A DNA stretch of 12,816 nucleotides from an uncultured Flavobacteriales bacterium. GTDB lineage: Bacteria > Bacteroidota > Bacteroidia > Flavobacteriales > Schleiferiaceae. Below are positions 6,230-12,816 of this stretch, in pieces (the stretch's first letter is position 1; each line of letters starts with the position of its first letter). The stretch spans positions 1 through 12,816 of the forward strand of contig CAIJMB010000056.1 of the NCBI GenBank assembly GCA_903821715.1. Reading direction: 5' to 3'. A program made the translations under genes and the position numbers. The notes under the pieces are model-generated. The model saw only the letters and a program-made list of their open reading frames with translations. It searched no databases and was not told the origin of the DNA.

Positions 6230-7402
6230 TTGGTCGACCAAGTCCGTGAGGGTGCTGAGTGCGCCCTGTTGGGACTGGGCCCAGGTTTGGTTGGGCGCGC
6301 GATGTTCGATGGTGTCGAGCCAAGTAAGGGCTTCGTCTGGGTTGGTGACTTTGTGGGCGACGTGGTCGCGAAGGGCGTCTTCGGCTTCCCAGTGGCGGCC
6401 GAGGTTTGGTCCAAATGCGACGGGCAGGCCCCATGAGAGGGGCTCGATAATATTGTGAAGGCCCTGTGTGAAGGCGCCGCCGACGAAGGCGGCCTGGGCG
6501 CCGCCGTAGAGGCCGAATAGGACGCCGATCTGGTCGACGACGAGGACGCGGTGGTTTTCGAGTTGGTCGGGGCTGTAGGACGGCCACGCGCTGCTGCGCA
6601 GCGCGGGCTGGGGAAGGCGGCCGATGAGTTCGTCGGCGCGTGCTGGGTCGTGGGGGGCAAAGACGAACTTCCAGTGGGTGCGCCGCATGAGGATGGGTAG
6701 CCAGAGGGCCTCGTCTTCGGGCCAGGTGGATCCAAGAATGAGGACGGGGCGATGGTCGCGAAAGGCGTCCCAAGAGGGGAGGGGGGCTTCACCCCGCGCG
6801 ATGCGCGCGGCGGCCGCATCAAACCGCCCATCGCCGAGCACGAGGGCCGGAAGGCCGGCCCGAAGGGCGGGCTGGAGGCCCGAGGGGTGCTGAAGGCCGA
6901 CGAAGGCGGCCTGGCGCAATAGGCGGCGATCGCCGAAACCTAGGGCAGACCACCAACGGTGGCCGGGAGGGACGTGGGCGAAGGCGAGGCCGTAGGGGAT
7001 TCCGCGCCGAAGGCACTCGCGAACCAAGGTGGGCCACAGGTCAGTTTGAAGGACGAGGAGGGCCTTGGGCTGGACGCGGTCCACAAAACGGCGAACGTAG
7101 GGGTTGAAATCGGGCGGAACCAGTGCCGCGACCACTCCGTCGGGGGCAGAATAGCGCTGCCAGCCTTGGATTCCACTTGGTGAAAAGAAGGTGATGAGGA
7201 CGCGTTGGCCTGAGGCGGCCCAAGTGCGGACGAGCGGCTCGAGCATCCAGAACTCGCCCCATGAGGCGCCGTGGATCCAAAGGTCAAAAGGGCCCTCGGG
7301 GGCGGGAAGGAGGCGACCGGTCCACCAGACGCGGGCCTTGCGGTGGCCAAAAAGAGCGGCGGCGTGGCTGGCGGCGCCAAAAACGACTCCGGCGAGGCTC
7401 AC
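6209..7402 (-). CDS. waaA: 3-deoxy-D-manno-octulosonic acid (Kdo) transferase
   Basis: This glycosyltransferase family 30 enzyme transfers Kdo from CMP-Kdo to the lipid A precursor at the cytoplasmic face of the inner membrane. The chosen GTG start (7402-7400) gives 397 residues. The N terminus (about 1-20) is moderately hydrophobic and is followed by basic residues, in line with the family's membrane anchor. HGASWGEF holds Glu50, the expected catalytic base. The C-terminal domain has GGAFTQGLHNIIEPLSWG (308-325), the CMP-Kdo-binding signature of the family. The frame stays open upstream to 7516, but that extension overlaps the preceding gene and is low-complexity. The GTG overlaps the neighbour's TGA (GTGA), suggesting translational coupling. 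The last six residues come from a heptanucleotide repeat. Confidence 0.9.
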   Translation of the reverse strand: MSLAGVVFGAASHAAALFGHRKARVWWTGRLLPAPEGPFDLWIHGASWGEFWMLEPLVRTWAASGQRVLITFFSPSGIQGWQRYSAPDGVVAALVPPDFNPYVRRFVDRVQPKALLVLQTDLWPTLVRECLRRGIPYGLAFAHVPPGHRWWSALGFGDRRLLRQAAFVGLQHPSGLQPALRAGLPALVLGDGRFDAAAARIARGEAPLPSWDAFRDHRPVLILGSTWPEDEALWLPILMRRTHWKFVFAPHDPARADELIGRLPQPALRSSAWPSYSPDQLENHRVLVVDQIGVLFGLYGGAQAAFVGGAFTQGLHNIIEPLSWGLPVAFGPNLGRHWEAEDALRDHVAHKVTNPDEALTWLDTIEHRAPNQTWAQSQQGALSTLTDLVDQKLATNH

Positions 7403-8169
7403 TGGTAGTAGCGGACCTTCGGTTGGTTGGGGGTGGCCTTCGTGCCTTCGGGGGTTCCGATGCGGCCCGCCAGAGGAAGGTACCAGGTGAATTCGACTCC
7501 GAGGAATCCGTCCCATTGTGCCTCGGGGAATGGCTGGTTGGTGGACCCGTAGTAGTATCCGCGGACGTAGTCGGTGCGTGCGGTTCCGCCGCGAAGCGCC
7601 AGCGAAAAATTCACGACGCCGTTGGGGTCAAAGTAGCTGTAGCGCAGGGCGGCCTGAAGGCCAAGGCCGCGGCGAAGGCGGTCGAGGCCGTAGACGTAGG
7701 GCTTGGTGAGCATGGGCACGCCACCTGAATTATTGAACCAGATTTTGTGGCTCATGAGTACGCCCCCCACTTCAATGGCTGCGGAACTCGGCCCCTTCAT
7801 CCACGCGCGGTACCCGTAGCCTACGGCAGCGTTGGCTCCGCGGCCCTCGAGGCGGACGAGTGCGGGGCTTCCGTCGTTGCCCATGATGTAGCCGTCTTCG
7901 TTGACCAAGAAGTCTAGAATTTGGTCGGTGTTGCGGACTCCGCCGCTGAATCGAGCAGCATAGTCACCCCAGACGTACTGGCGTGGGGTCAGGCTGAGGT
8001 CGCCGAGAATCCGAACGACTCCGGCGTTTCCGTAGTCGGCGCGCCACGCGCCCAACGGCGCTTCAATGCCCGGTGCGACGTGGAGGCGAAACCGCGGAAC
8101 TTCCTGGGCGTGGGCCGGCACGGCAAGGGTTCCGAGGGCAAGGACCCAAAGTGCAGATAAAATGCGCAT
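7399..8169 (-). CDS. Probable outer-membrane or periplasmic protein, function unknown
   Basis: The 256-residue product starts with a good signal peptide, MRILSALWVLALGTLAVPAHA, with likely cleavage after Ala21 (AHA|QEV). The mature part alternates polar and hydrophobic or aromatic residues, is rich in Gly and Tyr, and has strand-like pieces such as AALRYSYFDPNG, VNFSLALRGGT and FLGVEFTWYLPLAG, which fits a small beta-barrel. It ends in RYYQ rather than the classical terminal Phe. No named family is recognised. ATG 8169 was preferred over the in-frame GTG 8187 because it starts the signal peptide cleanly and lies four bases after a TACCTTCG box. It leads a two-gene unit with waaA, whose start overlaps its stop. 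That suggests an envelope role, but no more can be said. Confidence 0.8.
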   Translation of the reverse strand: MRILSALWVLALGTLAVPAHAQEVPRFRLHVAPGIEAPLGAWRADYGNAGVVRILGDLSLTPRQYVWGDYAARFSGGVRNTDQILDFLVNEDGYIMGNDGSPALVRLEGRGANAAVGYGYRAWMKGPSSAAIEVGGVLMSHKIWFNNSGGVPMLTKPYVYGLDRLRRGLGLQAALRYSYFDPNGVVNFSLALRGGTARTDYVRGYYYGSTNQPFPEAQWDGFLGVEFTWYLPLAGRIGTPEGTKATPNQPKVRYYQ

Positions 8170-8173
8170 GCTG

Positions 8174-8181
8174 CGAAGGTA
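8174..8181 (-). promoter_or_regulatory. Probable -7 box for the outer-membrane protein/waaA unit (TACCTTCG)
   Basis: The minus strand reads TACCTTCG, one mismatch from TAnnTTTG, four bases before the ATG at 8169. No -33 TTG is visible. The very short distance points to a leaderless or nearly leaderless mRNA. Confidence 0.45.
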
Positions 8182-8220
8182 GCGCACCCGCTCGGCCTAT
8201 GCCACGCCCCCAGCATGGGT

Positions 8221-8228
8221 TACCTTTG
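8221..8228 (+). promoter_or_regulatory. -7 box of the nucleotide-sugar operon (TACCTTTG)
   Basis: TACCTTTG is an exact match to the Bacteroidota TAnnTTTG box and ends six bases before ATG 8235. It supports 8235 as the start of the first operon gene, against the longer open frame reaching back to 8073. It is back to back with the minus-strand box at 8174-8181 in the 65-bp divergent spacer. No clear -33 TTG was found. Confidence 0.6.
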
Positions 8229-8234
8229 CACCTT

Positions 8235-9389
8235 ATGGCCCAGCACTTGCCGTTTGACCCGCCGATTCCGATGGTTGACCTCGTCGGACAGCACGCGCGC
8301 ATCCAATCCGAACTCGACCAAGCTCTGCTCCGCGCGAGCCACGAAGCCGCCTACATCCAGGGGCCCGATGTGGCCGCCTTTGCCGGCGAACTCAGCGCCT
8401 ACCTCGGCGAGGGCGTGCACACTATCCCTTGTGCGAACGGAACCGACGCCCTTCAAATCGCCCTGATGGCCCTGGGCCTGCAGCCCGGTGACGAAGTGAT
8501 TACGGCGACGTTTACCTACGTGGCTACGGCTGAGGTGATTGCGCTTCTTGGACTCACTCCGGTCCTCGTGGACGTGGACACCGACACCTTTGCACTCAAC
8601 ATCGACCAAGTGCGCGCCGCCATCACGCCGCAGACCAAGGCCATTGTGCCCGTGCACCTCTACGGCCAGGGCGTCGACATGGAGTCGCTGCTCGCGCTCG
8701 CCATTGAATTCGGAATCCCCGTGGTCGAAGACACCGCCCAGGCCCTCGGCGCCCGTTACGCATTCAGCGACGGCCGCAGCCTCGCGCTCGGCACCCTCGG
8801 GACCATTGGCTGTACGAGCTTTTTTCCGTCCAAAAACCTCGGTTGTATGGGCGACGGAGGCGCGGTCTTCACCCGCGACGCGGCCCTCGCCGAGCGCATC
8901 AAAATGATGGCCAACCACGGCCAAAAAGTCAAGTACCGCCACGATGTGGTGGGCTGCAACAGCCGACTTGATACGCTGCAGGCTGCGATTCTGAGGGTCA
9001 AACTTCGCCACCTCGACAGCTATGCCGCGGCCCGCCAAGCAGCCGCTGCTCGCTACGACGCCGGCCTTGCCGGCCTCGCGGGATTGCAGACCCCCGTGCG
9101 CCGCGCCGAGTCCACCCACGTCTACCATCAGTACACCCTTCGCGTAGCCGACCAACGACGCGATGCCCTGGCGGCCCACCTCAAAGCCGACGGAATCCCG
9201 TCGATGATCTACTACCCGCTGCCGCTGCACCGCCAGCTCGCCTACCAATCGGCGCGCTACCCCGACGGAAGCTTCCCGGTAGCCGAACAGCTCTGCGCCG
9301 AAGTCCTTTCGCTGCCGATGCACACCGAACTCACTGCGGCGACGCAAGACCTTATTATCCAATCCATCCAAACCTTTTTCGCGAAATGA
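8235..9389 (+). CDS. DegT/DnrJ/EryC1/StrS-family PLP aminotransferase (WbpE-like)
   Basis: This 384-residue PLP-dependent sugar aminotransferase transfers an amino group, usually from Glu, to a nucleotide-linked keto sugar. The PLP-binding Lys200 lies in CTSFFPSKNLGCMGDGG, a sequence close to that of WbpE/WlbC enzymes, which act on UDP-3-keto-GlcNAc uronic acid. Other family marks are NGTDALQIALMALGL, the VEDTAQALGA stretch with the Asp facing the PLP pyridine nitrogen, and YHQYTLRV in the C-terminal domain. The early MVDLVGQHARI also fits (IDLxxQ in relatives). The 3-oxidase/dehydrogenase that would make the WbpE substrate is not in the window, so the substrate is open. The stop overlaps the ugd start (ATGA). 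First gene of a four-gene operon. Confidence 0.92.
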   Translation: MAQHLPFDPPIPMVDLVGQHARIQSELDQALLRASHEAAYIQGPDVAAFAGELSAYLGEGVHTIPCANGTDALQIALMALGLQPGDEVITATFTYVATAEVIALLGLTPVLVDVDTDTFALNIDQVRAAITPQTKAIVPVHLYGQGVDMESLLALAIEFGIPVVEDTAQALGARYAFSDGRSLALGTLGTIGCTSFFPSKNLGCMGDGGAVFTRDAALAERIKMMANHGQKVKYRHDVVGCNSRLDTLQAAILRVKLRHLDSYAAARQAAAARYDAGLAGLAGLQTPVRRAESTHVYHQYTLRVADQRRDALAAHLKADGIPSMIYYPLPLHRQLAYQSARYPDGSFPVAEQLCAEVLSLPMHTELTAATQDLIIQSIQTFFAK

Positions 9390-10702
9390 AAATCACCGTA
9401 GTAGGAACCGGCTACGTCGGCCTCGTCACCGGAGCCTGCCTGAGCGACGTCGGCATGGACGTCACCTGTGTGGACGTCAACGAAGCTAAAATCGCCAACC
9501 TCCACAAGGGCATTCTGCCGATCTACGAACCGGGCTTGGACTCCATTGTCGCGCGCAACGTCGCGGCGGGCCGACTGCACTTTTCGACGGACCTCGCACA
9601 GTCGATTCAGGGTTCCGAGGCCGCGTTCATCGCGGTGGGCACACCTCCGGGCGAAGACGGTAGCGCCGACCTGCAGTACGTGCTGGCGGTGGCCGACGGC
9701 ATTGGACGCACCATGACCGACTACCTCGTGGTCATTACCAAGAGCACGGTGCCCGTGGGTACCGCTGAGAAGGTGCGCGGAGCCCTGCGGGCTGCCCTCG
9801 ACGCGCGCGGATCCGACCTCAACTTCGACGTCGCGTCCAACCCCGAGTTCCTCAAAGAAGGCGCCGCCATCGACGACTTCATGAAGCCCGACCGCATCGT
9901 CTGCGGCGTCGAATCCGAGCGCGCCCAAGACGTACTGGCCCGCCTCTATAAGCCCTTCACGCTCAACGGCCACCCGGTGCTGTTCATGGATATTCCGTCG
10001 GCCGAAATGACCAAGTACGCCGCCAACGCCATGCTGGCGACCAAGATTTCGTTCATGAACGACATCGCCAACCTCTGCGAAATCATGGGGGCCGACGTCA
10101 ACCAGGTCCGCAAAGGGATCGGCAGCGATCCGCGCATCGGAACCAAATTCATCTACCCCGGCATCGGCTACGGCGGAAGCTGCTTCCCCAAAGACGTCAA
10201 GGCGCTGGCCCGCACCGCCAAGGAGCAGGGCTACACCATGCGCATCCTCGAAGCCGTCGAGGCCGTCAACGACGCCCAAAAGAGCGTGATGGTCACCAAA
10301 ATCAAGGCCCACTTCGGCAGCGACCTTCGCGGCAAGCACTTCGCCTTCTGGGGCCTGAGCTTCAAGCCGCAAACCGACGACATGCGCGAGGCGCCTTCGG
10401 TCGTCATCGCCGAATCGCTCATGGCGCTCGGAGCCACCGTAACCGCCTACGACCCCGTCGCGATCGAGGAGGCTAAGCACCAGCTTCAGGACCGCATCAC
10501 CTACGCCGCCGACGCCTACCAGGCCCTCACGGGTGCTGACGCCCTGCTGCTGATCACCGAGTGGAGCGAGTTCCGCGTGCCCAACTGGTCGCGCGTCAAC
10601 GACGCCCTGCGCCAGCCCGTAGTGTTTGACGGCCGCAACATTTACAGCGGAACCGAACTACGCGCCCTCGGCTTCACCTATTCCGGAATCGGTGTCCTCT
10701 AA
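9386..10702 (+). CDS. ugd: UDP-glucose 6-dehydrogenase
   Basis: This 438-residue cytoplasmic enzyme oxidises UDP-glucose to UDP-glucuronate with two NAD+. The Rossmann motif GTGYVGL is at residues 7-13. The active-site region includes TKSTVPVGTA, SNPEFLKEG, KYAANAMLATKISFMNDIANLCE and the catalytic Cys266 in GYGGSCFPKD. The C-terminal UDP-binding domain has WGLSFKPQTDDMREAPS. Length and motifs fit the single-domain TuaD/Ugd type. UDP-GlcNAc dehydrogenases (WbpA-like) are related, but the motifs read as the glucose type. The ATG overlaps the aminotransferase stop, and the stop is 10 nt before the decarboxylase, whose substrate this enzyme makes. Confidence 0.96.
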   Translation: MKITVVGTGYVGLVTGACLSDVGMDVTCVDVNEAKIANLHKGILPIYEPGLDSIVARNVAAGRLHFSTDLAQSIQGSEAAFIAVGTPPGEDGSADLQYVLAVADGIGRTMTDYLVVITKSTVPVGTAEKVRGALRAALDARGSDLNFDVASNPEFLKEGAAIDDFMKPDRIVCGVESERAQDVLARLYKPFTLNGHPVLFMDIPSAEMTKYAANAMLATKISFMNDIANLCEIMGADVNQVRKGIGSDPRIGTKFIYPGIGYGGSCFPKDVKALARTAKEQGYTMRILEAVEAVNDAQKSVMVTKIKAHFGSDLRGKHFAFWGLSFKPQTDDMREAPSVVIAESLMALGATVTAYDPVAIEEAKHQLQDRITYAADAYQALTGADALLLITEWSEFRVPNWSRVNDALRQPVVFDGRNIYSGTELRALGFTYSGIGVL

Positions 10703-10712
10703 GCCCCCATTT

Positions 10713-11696
10713 ATGCCCCGCATCCTCATTACCGGCGCGGCCGGATTCCTCGGTTCGCACCTCTGCGACCGCTTCATCGCCGAAGGCTACGAGGTCGTCG
10801 CCATGGACAACCTGATCACCGGCGACCTGCGCAACCTCGAGCACCTTCAGGGGCTTCCGCAGTTTTCGTTCGTGCACCACGACGTTAGCACACACATTCA
10901 CCTCAACGGTCCGCTGGACTACATCCTGCACTTTGCGTCGCCGGCCTCGCCGATTGACTACCTGAAGATTCCGATTCAAACGCTTAAAGTGGGTTCGCTC
11001 GGAACCCACAACTGCCTCGGACTCGCCCTTGCAAAAAATGCCCGCATCCTGGTTGCCTCGACCTCTGAAGTCTACGGCGACCCGCTGGTGCATCCGCAAA
11101 CCGAGGAATACTGGGGCAACGTCAACCCCATCGGGCCCCGCGGCGTGTACGACGAGGCCAAGCGCTTTCAAGAGGCCCTCACGATGGCCTACCACACCTA
11201 CCACGGCCTTGAGACGCGCATCATTCGCATCTTCAACACCTACGGACCCCGCATGCGCCTGAACGACGGACGCGTGCTGCCCGCCTTCATCGGCCAGGCC
11301 CTGCGCGGCGAAGACCTCACGGTCTTTGGCGACGGAAGCCAAACCCGTAGCTTCTGCTACGTCGACGACCTCGTCGAGGGCATCTACCGCCTGCTATTGA
11401 GTGACTACCCGTACCCCGTCAACATCGGCAATCCCGACGAGATCACCATTCTTCAGTTTGCCGAAGAGATCATCAAGCTCACCGGAACCGACCAAAAGAT
11501 CGTCCACAAGCCCCTTCCCAAAGACGATCCCACCCAGCGTCAGCCCGACATCACCAAGGCCCGCGAGATCCTCGGATGGGAACCCAAAGTCAGCCGCGCC
11601 GAGGGCCTCAAAATCACGTACGACGCCTTCCGCAACCTGCCTGACGACTTGCTCTACAAGCAGGAACACCGCGACTTTAAAGCCTACAGCAAATGA
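10713..11696 (+). CDS. UDP-glucuronate decarboxylase (UDP-xylose synthase)
   Basis: This 327-residue short-chain dehydrogenase/reductase converts UDP-GlcA to UDP-xylose by oxidation at C4, decarboxylation and reduction with bound NAD+. The nucleotide motif is GAAGFLGSH (8-16). The catalytic pair Tyr146/Lys150 lies in YDEAK, preceded by STSEVYGDP. HFASPASPIDY, EYWGNVNPIGPRG, IFNTYGPRMRLNDGRV and GDGSQTRSFCYVDDLV are very close to animal and bacterial UXS enzymes, which makes ArnA-type release of the 4-keto sugar less likely. There is no N-terminal membrane segment, unlike the animal enzymes. The frame is open back to 10626, but ATG 10713 starts exactly at the Rossmann strand, so the upstream part, which overlaps ugd, was dropped. 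It lies directly after ugd, whose product it uses, and overlaps galE by 4 nt. Confidence 0.94.
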   Translation: MPRILITGAAGFLGSHLCDRFIAEGYEVVAMDNLITGDLRNLEHLQGLPQFSFVHHDVSTHIHLNGPLDYILHFASPASPIDYLKIPIQTLKVGSLGTHNCLGLALAKNARILVASTSEVYGDPLVHPQTEEYWGNVNPIGPRGVYDEAKRFQEALTMAYHTYHGLETRIIRIFNTYGPRMRLNDGRVLPAFIGQALRGEDLTVFGDGSQTRSFCYVDDLVEGIYRLLLSDYPYPVNIGNPDEITILQFAEEIIKLTGTDQKIVHKPLPKDDPTQRQPDITKAREILGWEPKVSRAEGLKITYDAFRNLPDDLLYKQEHRDFKAYSK

Positions 11697-12703
11697 AGAC
11701 GGTCCTCGTCACCGGAGGCCTCGGCTACATCGGTTCGCACACCGCCGTCGACCTCATCGCCCGCGGCCACCGCGTAGTCCTCGCCGACAACCTCAACAAT
11801 ACCCGCGCTGAAGTCCTCGACGGAATCGAGGCCATCTCGGGCGTCCGCCCCGAGTGGGTGCACGTCGACCTGGCTGACCGCAGCGCTACCGAGGCCTTTC
11901 TGGCTGGCCGCCACTTCGACGGAATCATTCACTTCGCCGCCCACAAAGCGGTAGGCGAGAGCGTTGCCGAACCGATTGCCTACTACCGCAACAACTTCGA
12001 CTCGCTGCTCAACCTGCTCGACTACCAGCGTGCCCATCCCCAGTGCGGACTTATTTTCAGCTCGTCCTGCACCGTCTACGGCCAGGCCGACGCGCTGCCC
12101 ATTCCCGAGTCCGCGCCCATTAAGCCCGCGGAGTCGCCCTACGGCAACACCAAGCAGGTTGGCGAAGAAATCCTGCACGACGCCGTGCGCGCCTTCGGCC
12201 TCAAGGTCATCGCCCTGCGCTACTTTAACCCCATCGGAGCCCATTCGTCGGCCCGTATCGGCGAGCTTCCGCTTGGCGTGCCCCAAAACCTGGTGCCCTT
12301 TATCACCCAAAGTGCGGCCGGCTTGCGCGGCCCCCTTCAGGTCTACGGCAACGACTACCCGACTCGCGACGGAACCGCCATTCGCGACTACATCCACGTC
12401 GTGGACCTCGCCGCCGCCCACGTGGTGGCCCTCCAACGCATTTTCAACGATTCCATGGCCGAAGCGTTTGAAGTATTTAACCTCGGAACCGGCGAAGGCT
12501 CCACCGTCCTCGAAGTCATTCAGTCCTTTGAGCGCGCCACCGGCGCCTCCCTGCAGTGGAGCTTTGCCCCCCGCCGCGCCGGAGACGTCATCGCCGCATA
12601 CGCTGACACCCACCGCGCCACCGAAGTCCTCGGATGGACTGCCCAAAAGTCCCTCGACGAGGCCATGGCGGACGCGTGGAGGTGGCAACTCAGCTTGGGG
12701 TAG
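11693..12703 (+). CDS. galE: UDP-glucose 4-epimerase, possibly also acting on N-acetyl sugars
   Basis: This 336-residue SDR enzyme interconverts UDP-Glc and UDP-Gal with bound NAD+. GGLGYIGSH (8-16) is the Rossmann motif. SSSCTVYG (123-130) and YGNTK with Tyr150/Lys154 form the catalytic site (E. coli Ser124, Tyr149, Lys153). RYFNPIGAH, YPTRDGTAIRDYIHVVDLA and NLGTGEGSTV are standard GalE segments. In the gate region GDVIAAYAD, Ala302 takes the place of E. coli Tyr299. A small residue here (Cys in human GALE) lets the enzyme accept UDP-GlcNAc/GalNAc, so dual activity is plausible. The ATG overlaps the decarboxylase stop (ATGA). The TAG stop is the first part of a short TTRGC repeat element. 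Confidence 0.95.
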   Translation: MKTVLVTGGLGYIGSHTAVDLIARGHRVVLADNLNNTRAEVLDGIEAISGVRPEWVHVDLADRSATEAFLAGRHFDGIIHFAAHKAVGESVAEPIAYYRNNFDSLLNLLDYQRAHPQCGLIFSSSCTVYGQADALPIPESAPIKPAESPYGNTKQVGEEILHDAVRAFGLKVIALRYFNPIGAHSSARIGELPLGVPQNLVPFITQSAAGLRGPLQVYGNDYPTRDGTAIRDYIHVVDLAAAHVVALQRIFNDSMAEAFEVFNLGTGEGSTVLEVIQSFERATGASLQWSFAPRRAGDVIAAYADTHRATEVLGWTAQKSLDEAMADAWRWQLSLG

Positions 12704-12734
12704 CAAGATTAGCAAGGTTGGCTCGTTGGCTTTT
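12700..12734. repeat. Short copy of the TTRGC repeat at the galE stop codon
   Basis: Four pieces of the same kind as at 6002-6160 follow one another: GTAGCAAGA, TTAGCAAGG, TTGGCTCG and TTGGCTTTT. The 22 nt 12709-12730 are identical to 6056-6077. Like the large array, the element contains the stop codon of the gene it follows and ends in CTCG-N-T-R-GC plus a T tract (12722-12734 against 6147-6160), which suggests a defined right boundary. A weak AGCAA/TTgGCT pairing just before the T tract could help termination. Confidence 0.85.
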
Positions 12735-12816
12735 GCGCTTCGCGCTGGGGCGCTCTGCGCTAGCATTCTTTGAGGCTCCTTCTCATCCTCGTCGGCGGTA
12801 CCCGATAAACGAGTTA
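12735..12816. other. Right-edge spacer with GCGC palindromes, no gene assigned
   Basis: At 12735-12755 several GCGC blocks lie close together (GCGCTTCGCGC, then GCGCTGGGGCGC, then GCGC), each able to pair with another, so a small branched hairpin is possible. Next come TAGC and an ATTCTTTG sequence that only partly resembles a -7 box. In the last 60 nt a minus-strand frame ends at a TAG near 12760 and could be the C terminus of a convergent gene (RMRRSLKEC end), but 17 or so codons are too few to support a call. Confidence 0.35.

Noticed and set aside
7403..7516. 38-codon N-terminal extension of waaA
   Set aside because: It overlaps the preceding gene and is Pro/Arg/His-rich without homology to the family. 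The GTG in the GTGA overlap gives a normal-length protein.
8220..9371. 383-codon open frame on the minus strand opposite the aminotransferase gene
   Set aside because: It is the antisense shadow of a G+C-rich coding gene. The product has no recognisable motif and the plus strand encodes a clear DegT-family enzyme.
9257..10480. 407-codon minus-strand open frame opposite ugd
   Set aside because: Antisense shadow caused by skewed codon use (low-complexity Val/Gly/Asp product), with no promoter box or family motif.
10626..10712. N-terminal extension of the decarboxylase from GTG 10626
   Set aside because: It would overlap 77 nt of ugd, has a low-complexity sequence, and the Rossmann strand begins right at ATG 10713.
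11684..12766. 360-codon minus-strand open frame opposite galE
   Set aside because: The plus-strand GalE motifs are complete, and this frame reads partly through the TTRGC repeat. No motif or start signal supports it.

Overview
The window most likely comes from a member of the Bacteroidota, probably Flavobacteriales or a close relative, with a fairly high G+C genome. Four things point there: a C-terminal type IX secretion (T9SS) sorting domain at the left edge; promoter-like TAnnTTTG boxes (the Bacteroidota -7 element) in front of several genes; almost no Shine-Dalgarno sequences; and a RecA with the FDRFY variant after the catalytic Glu. No tRNA, rRNA, CRISPR array, transposase or phage gene was seen.

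Layout. (1) 2-643: the 3' end of a secreted T9SS cargo gene, closed by a near-perfect intrinsic terminator. (2) 716-1868: a divergent pair, nth (endonuclease III, minus strand) and bcp (thiol peroxidase, plus strand). (3) 1994-6028: a plus-strand run of recA, a TPR lipoprotein and oligopeptidase B. The lipoprotein reading frame starts inside the 3' end of recA. (4) 6002-6229: a repeat-rich junction between convergent genes. It holds an array of TTRGC-type 8-10-mers with a 34-nt higher-order period, and a separate degenerate 7-nt tandem repeat. (5) 6209-8169, minus strand: a signal-peptide-bearing probable outer-membrane protein followed by waaA/kdtA (Kdo transferase), coupled through a GTGA overlap. 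(6) 8235-12703, plus strand: a tight nucleotide-sugar operon of DegT-family aminotransferase, UDP-glucose 6-dehydrogenase, UDP-glucuronate decarboxylase (UDP-xylose synthase) and GalE-type epimerase. (7) 12700-12816: a second short copy of the TTRGC repeat, then GCGC palindromes.

How the genes fit together. nth, bcp and recA are housekeeping genes for oxidative damage and DNA repair. The right half serves the cell envelope. WaaA attaches Kdo to lipid A. Ugd and the decarboxylase make UDP-GlcA and UDP-xylose from UDP-glucose, GalE supplies UDP-Gal (and, judging from a small gate residue, possibly UDP-GalNAc), and the aminotransferase makes an amino sugar whose precursor-forming enzyme is not encoded here.

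Most of the genes are ordinary. The points that deserve a second look are the paired repeat elements that contain the stop codons of three different genes, an endonuclease III without its four iron-sulfur cysteines, the out-of-frame recA/lipoprotein overlap, and promoter boxes so close to start codons that the mRNAs may be leaderless. I found no clear sign of a wholly new defence or mobile system.
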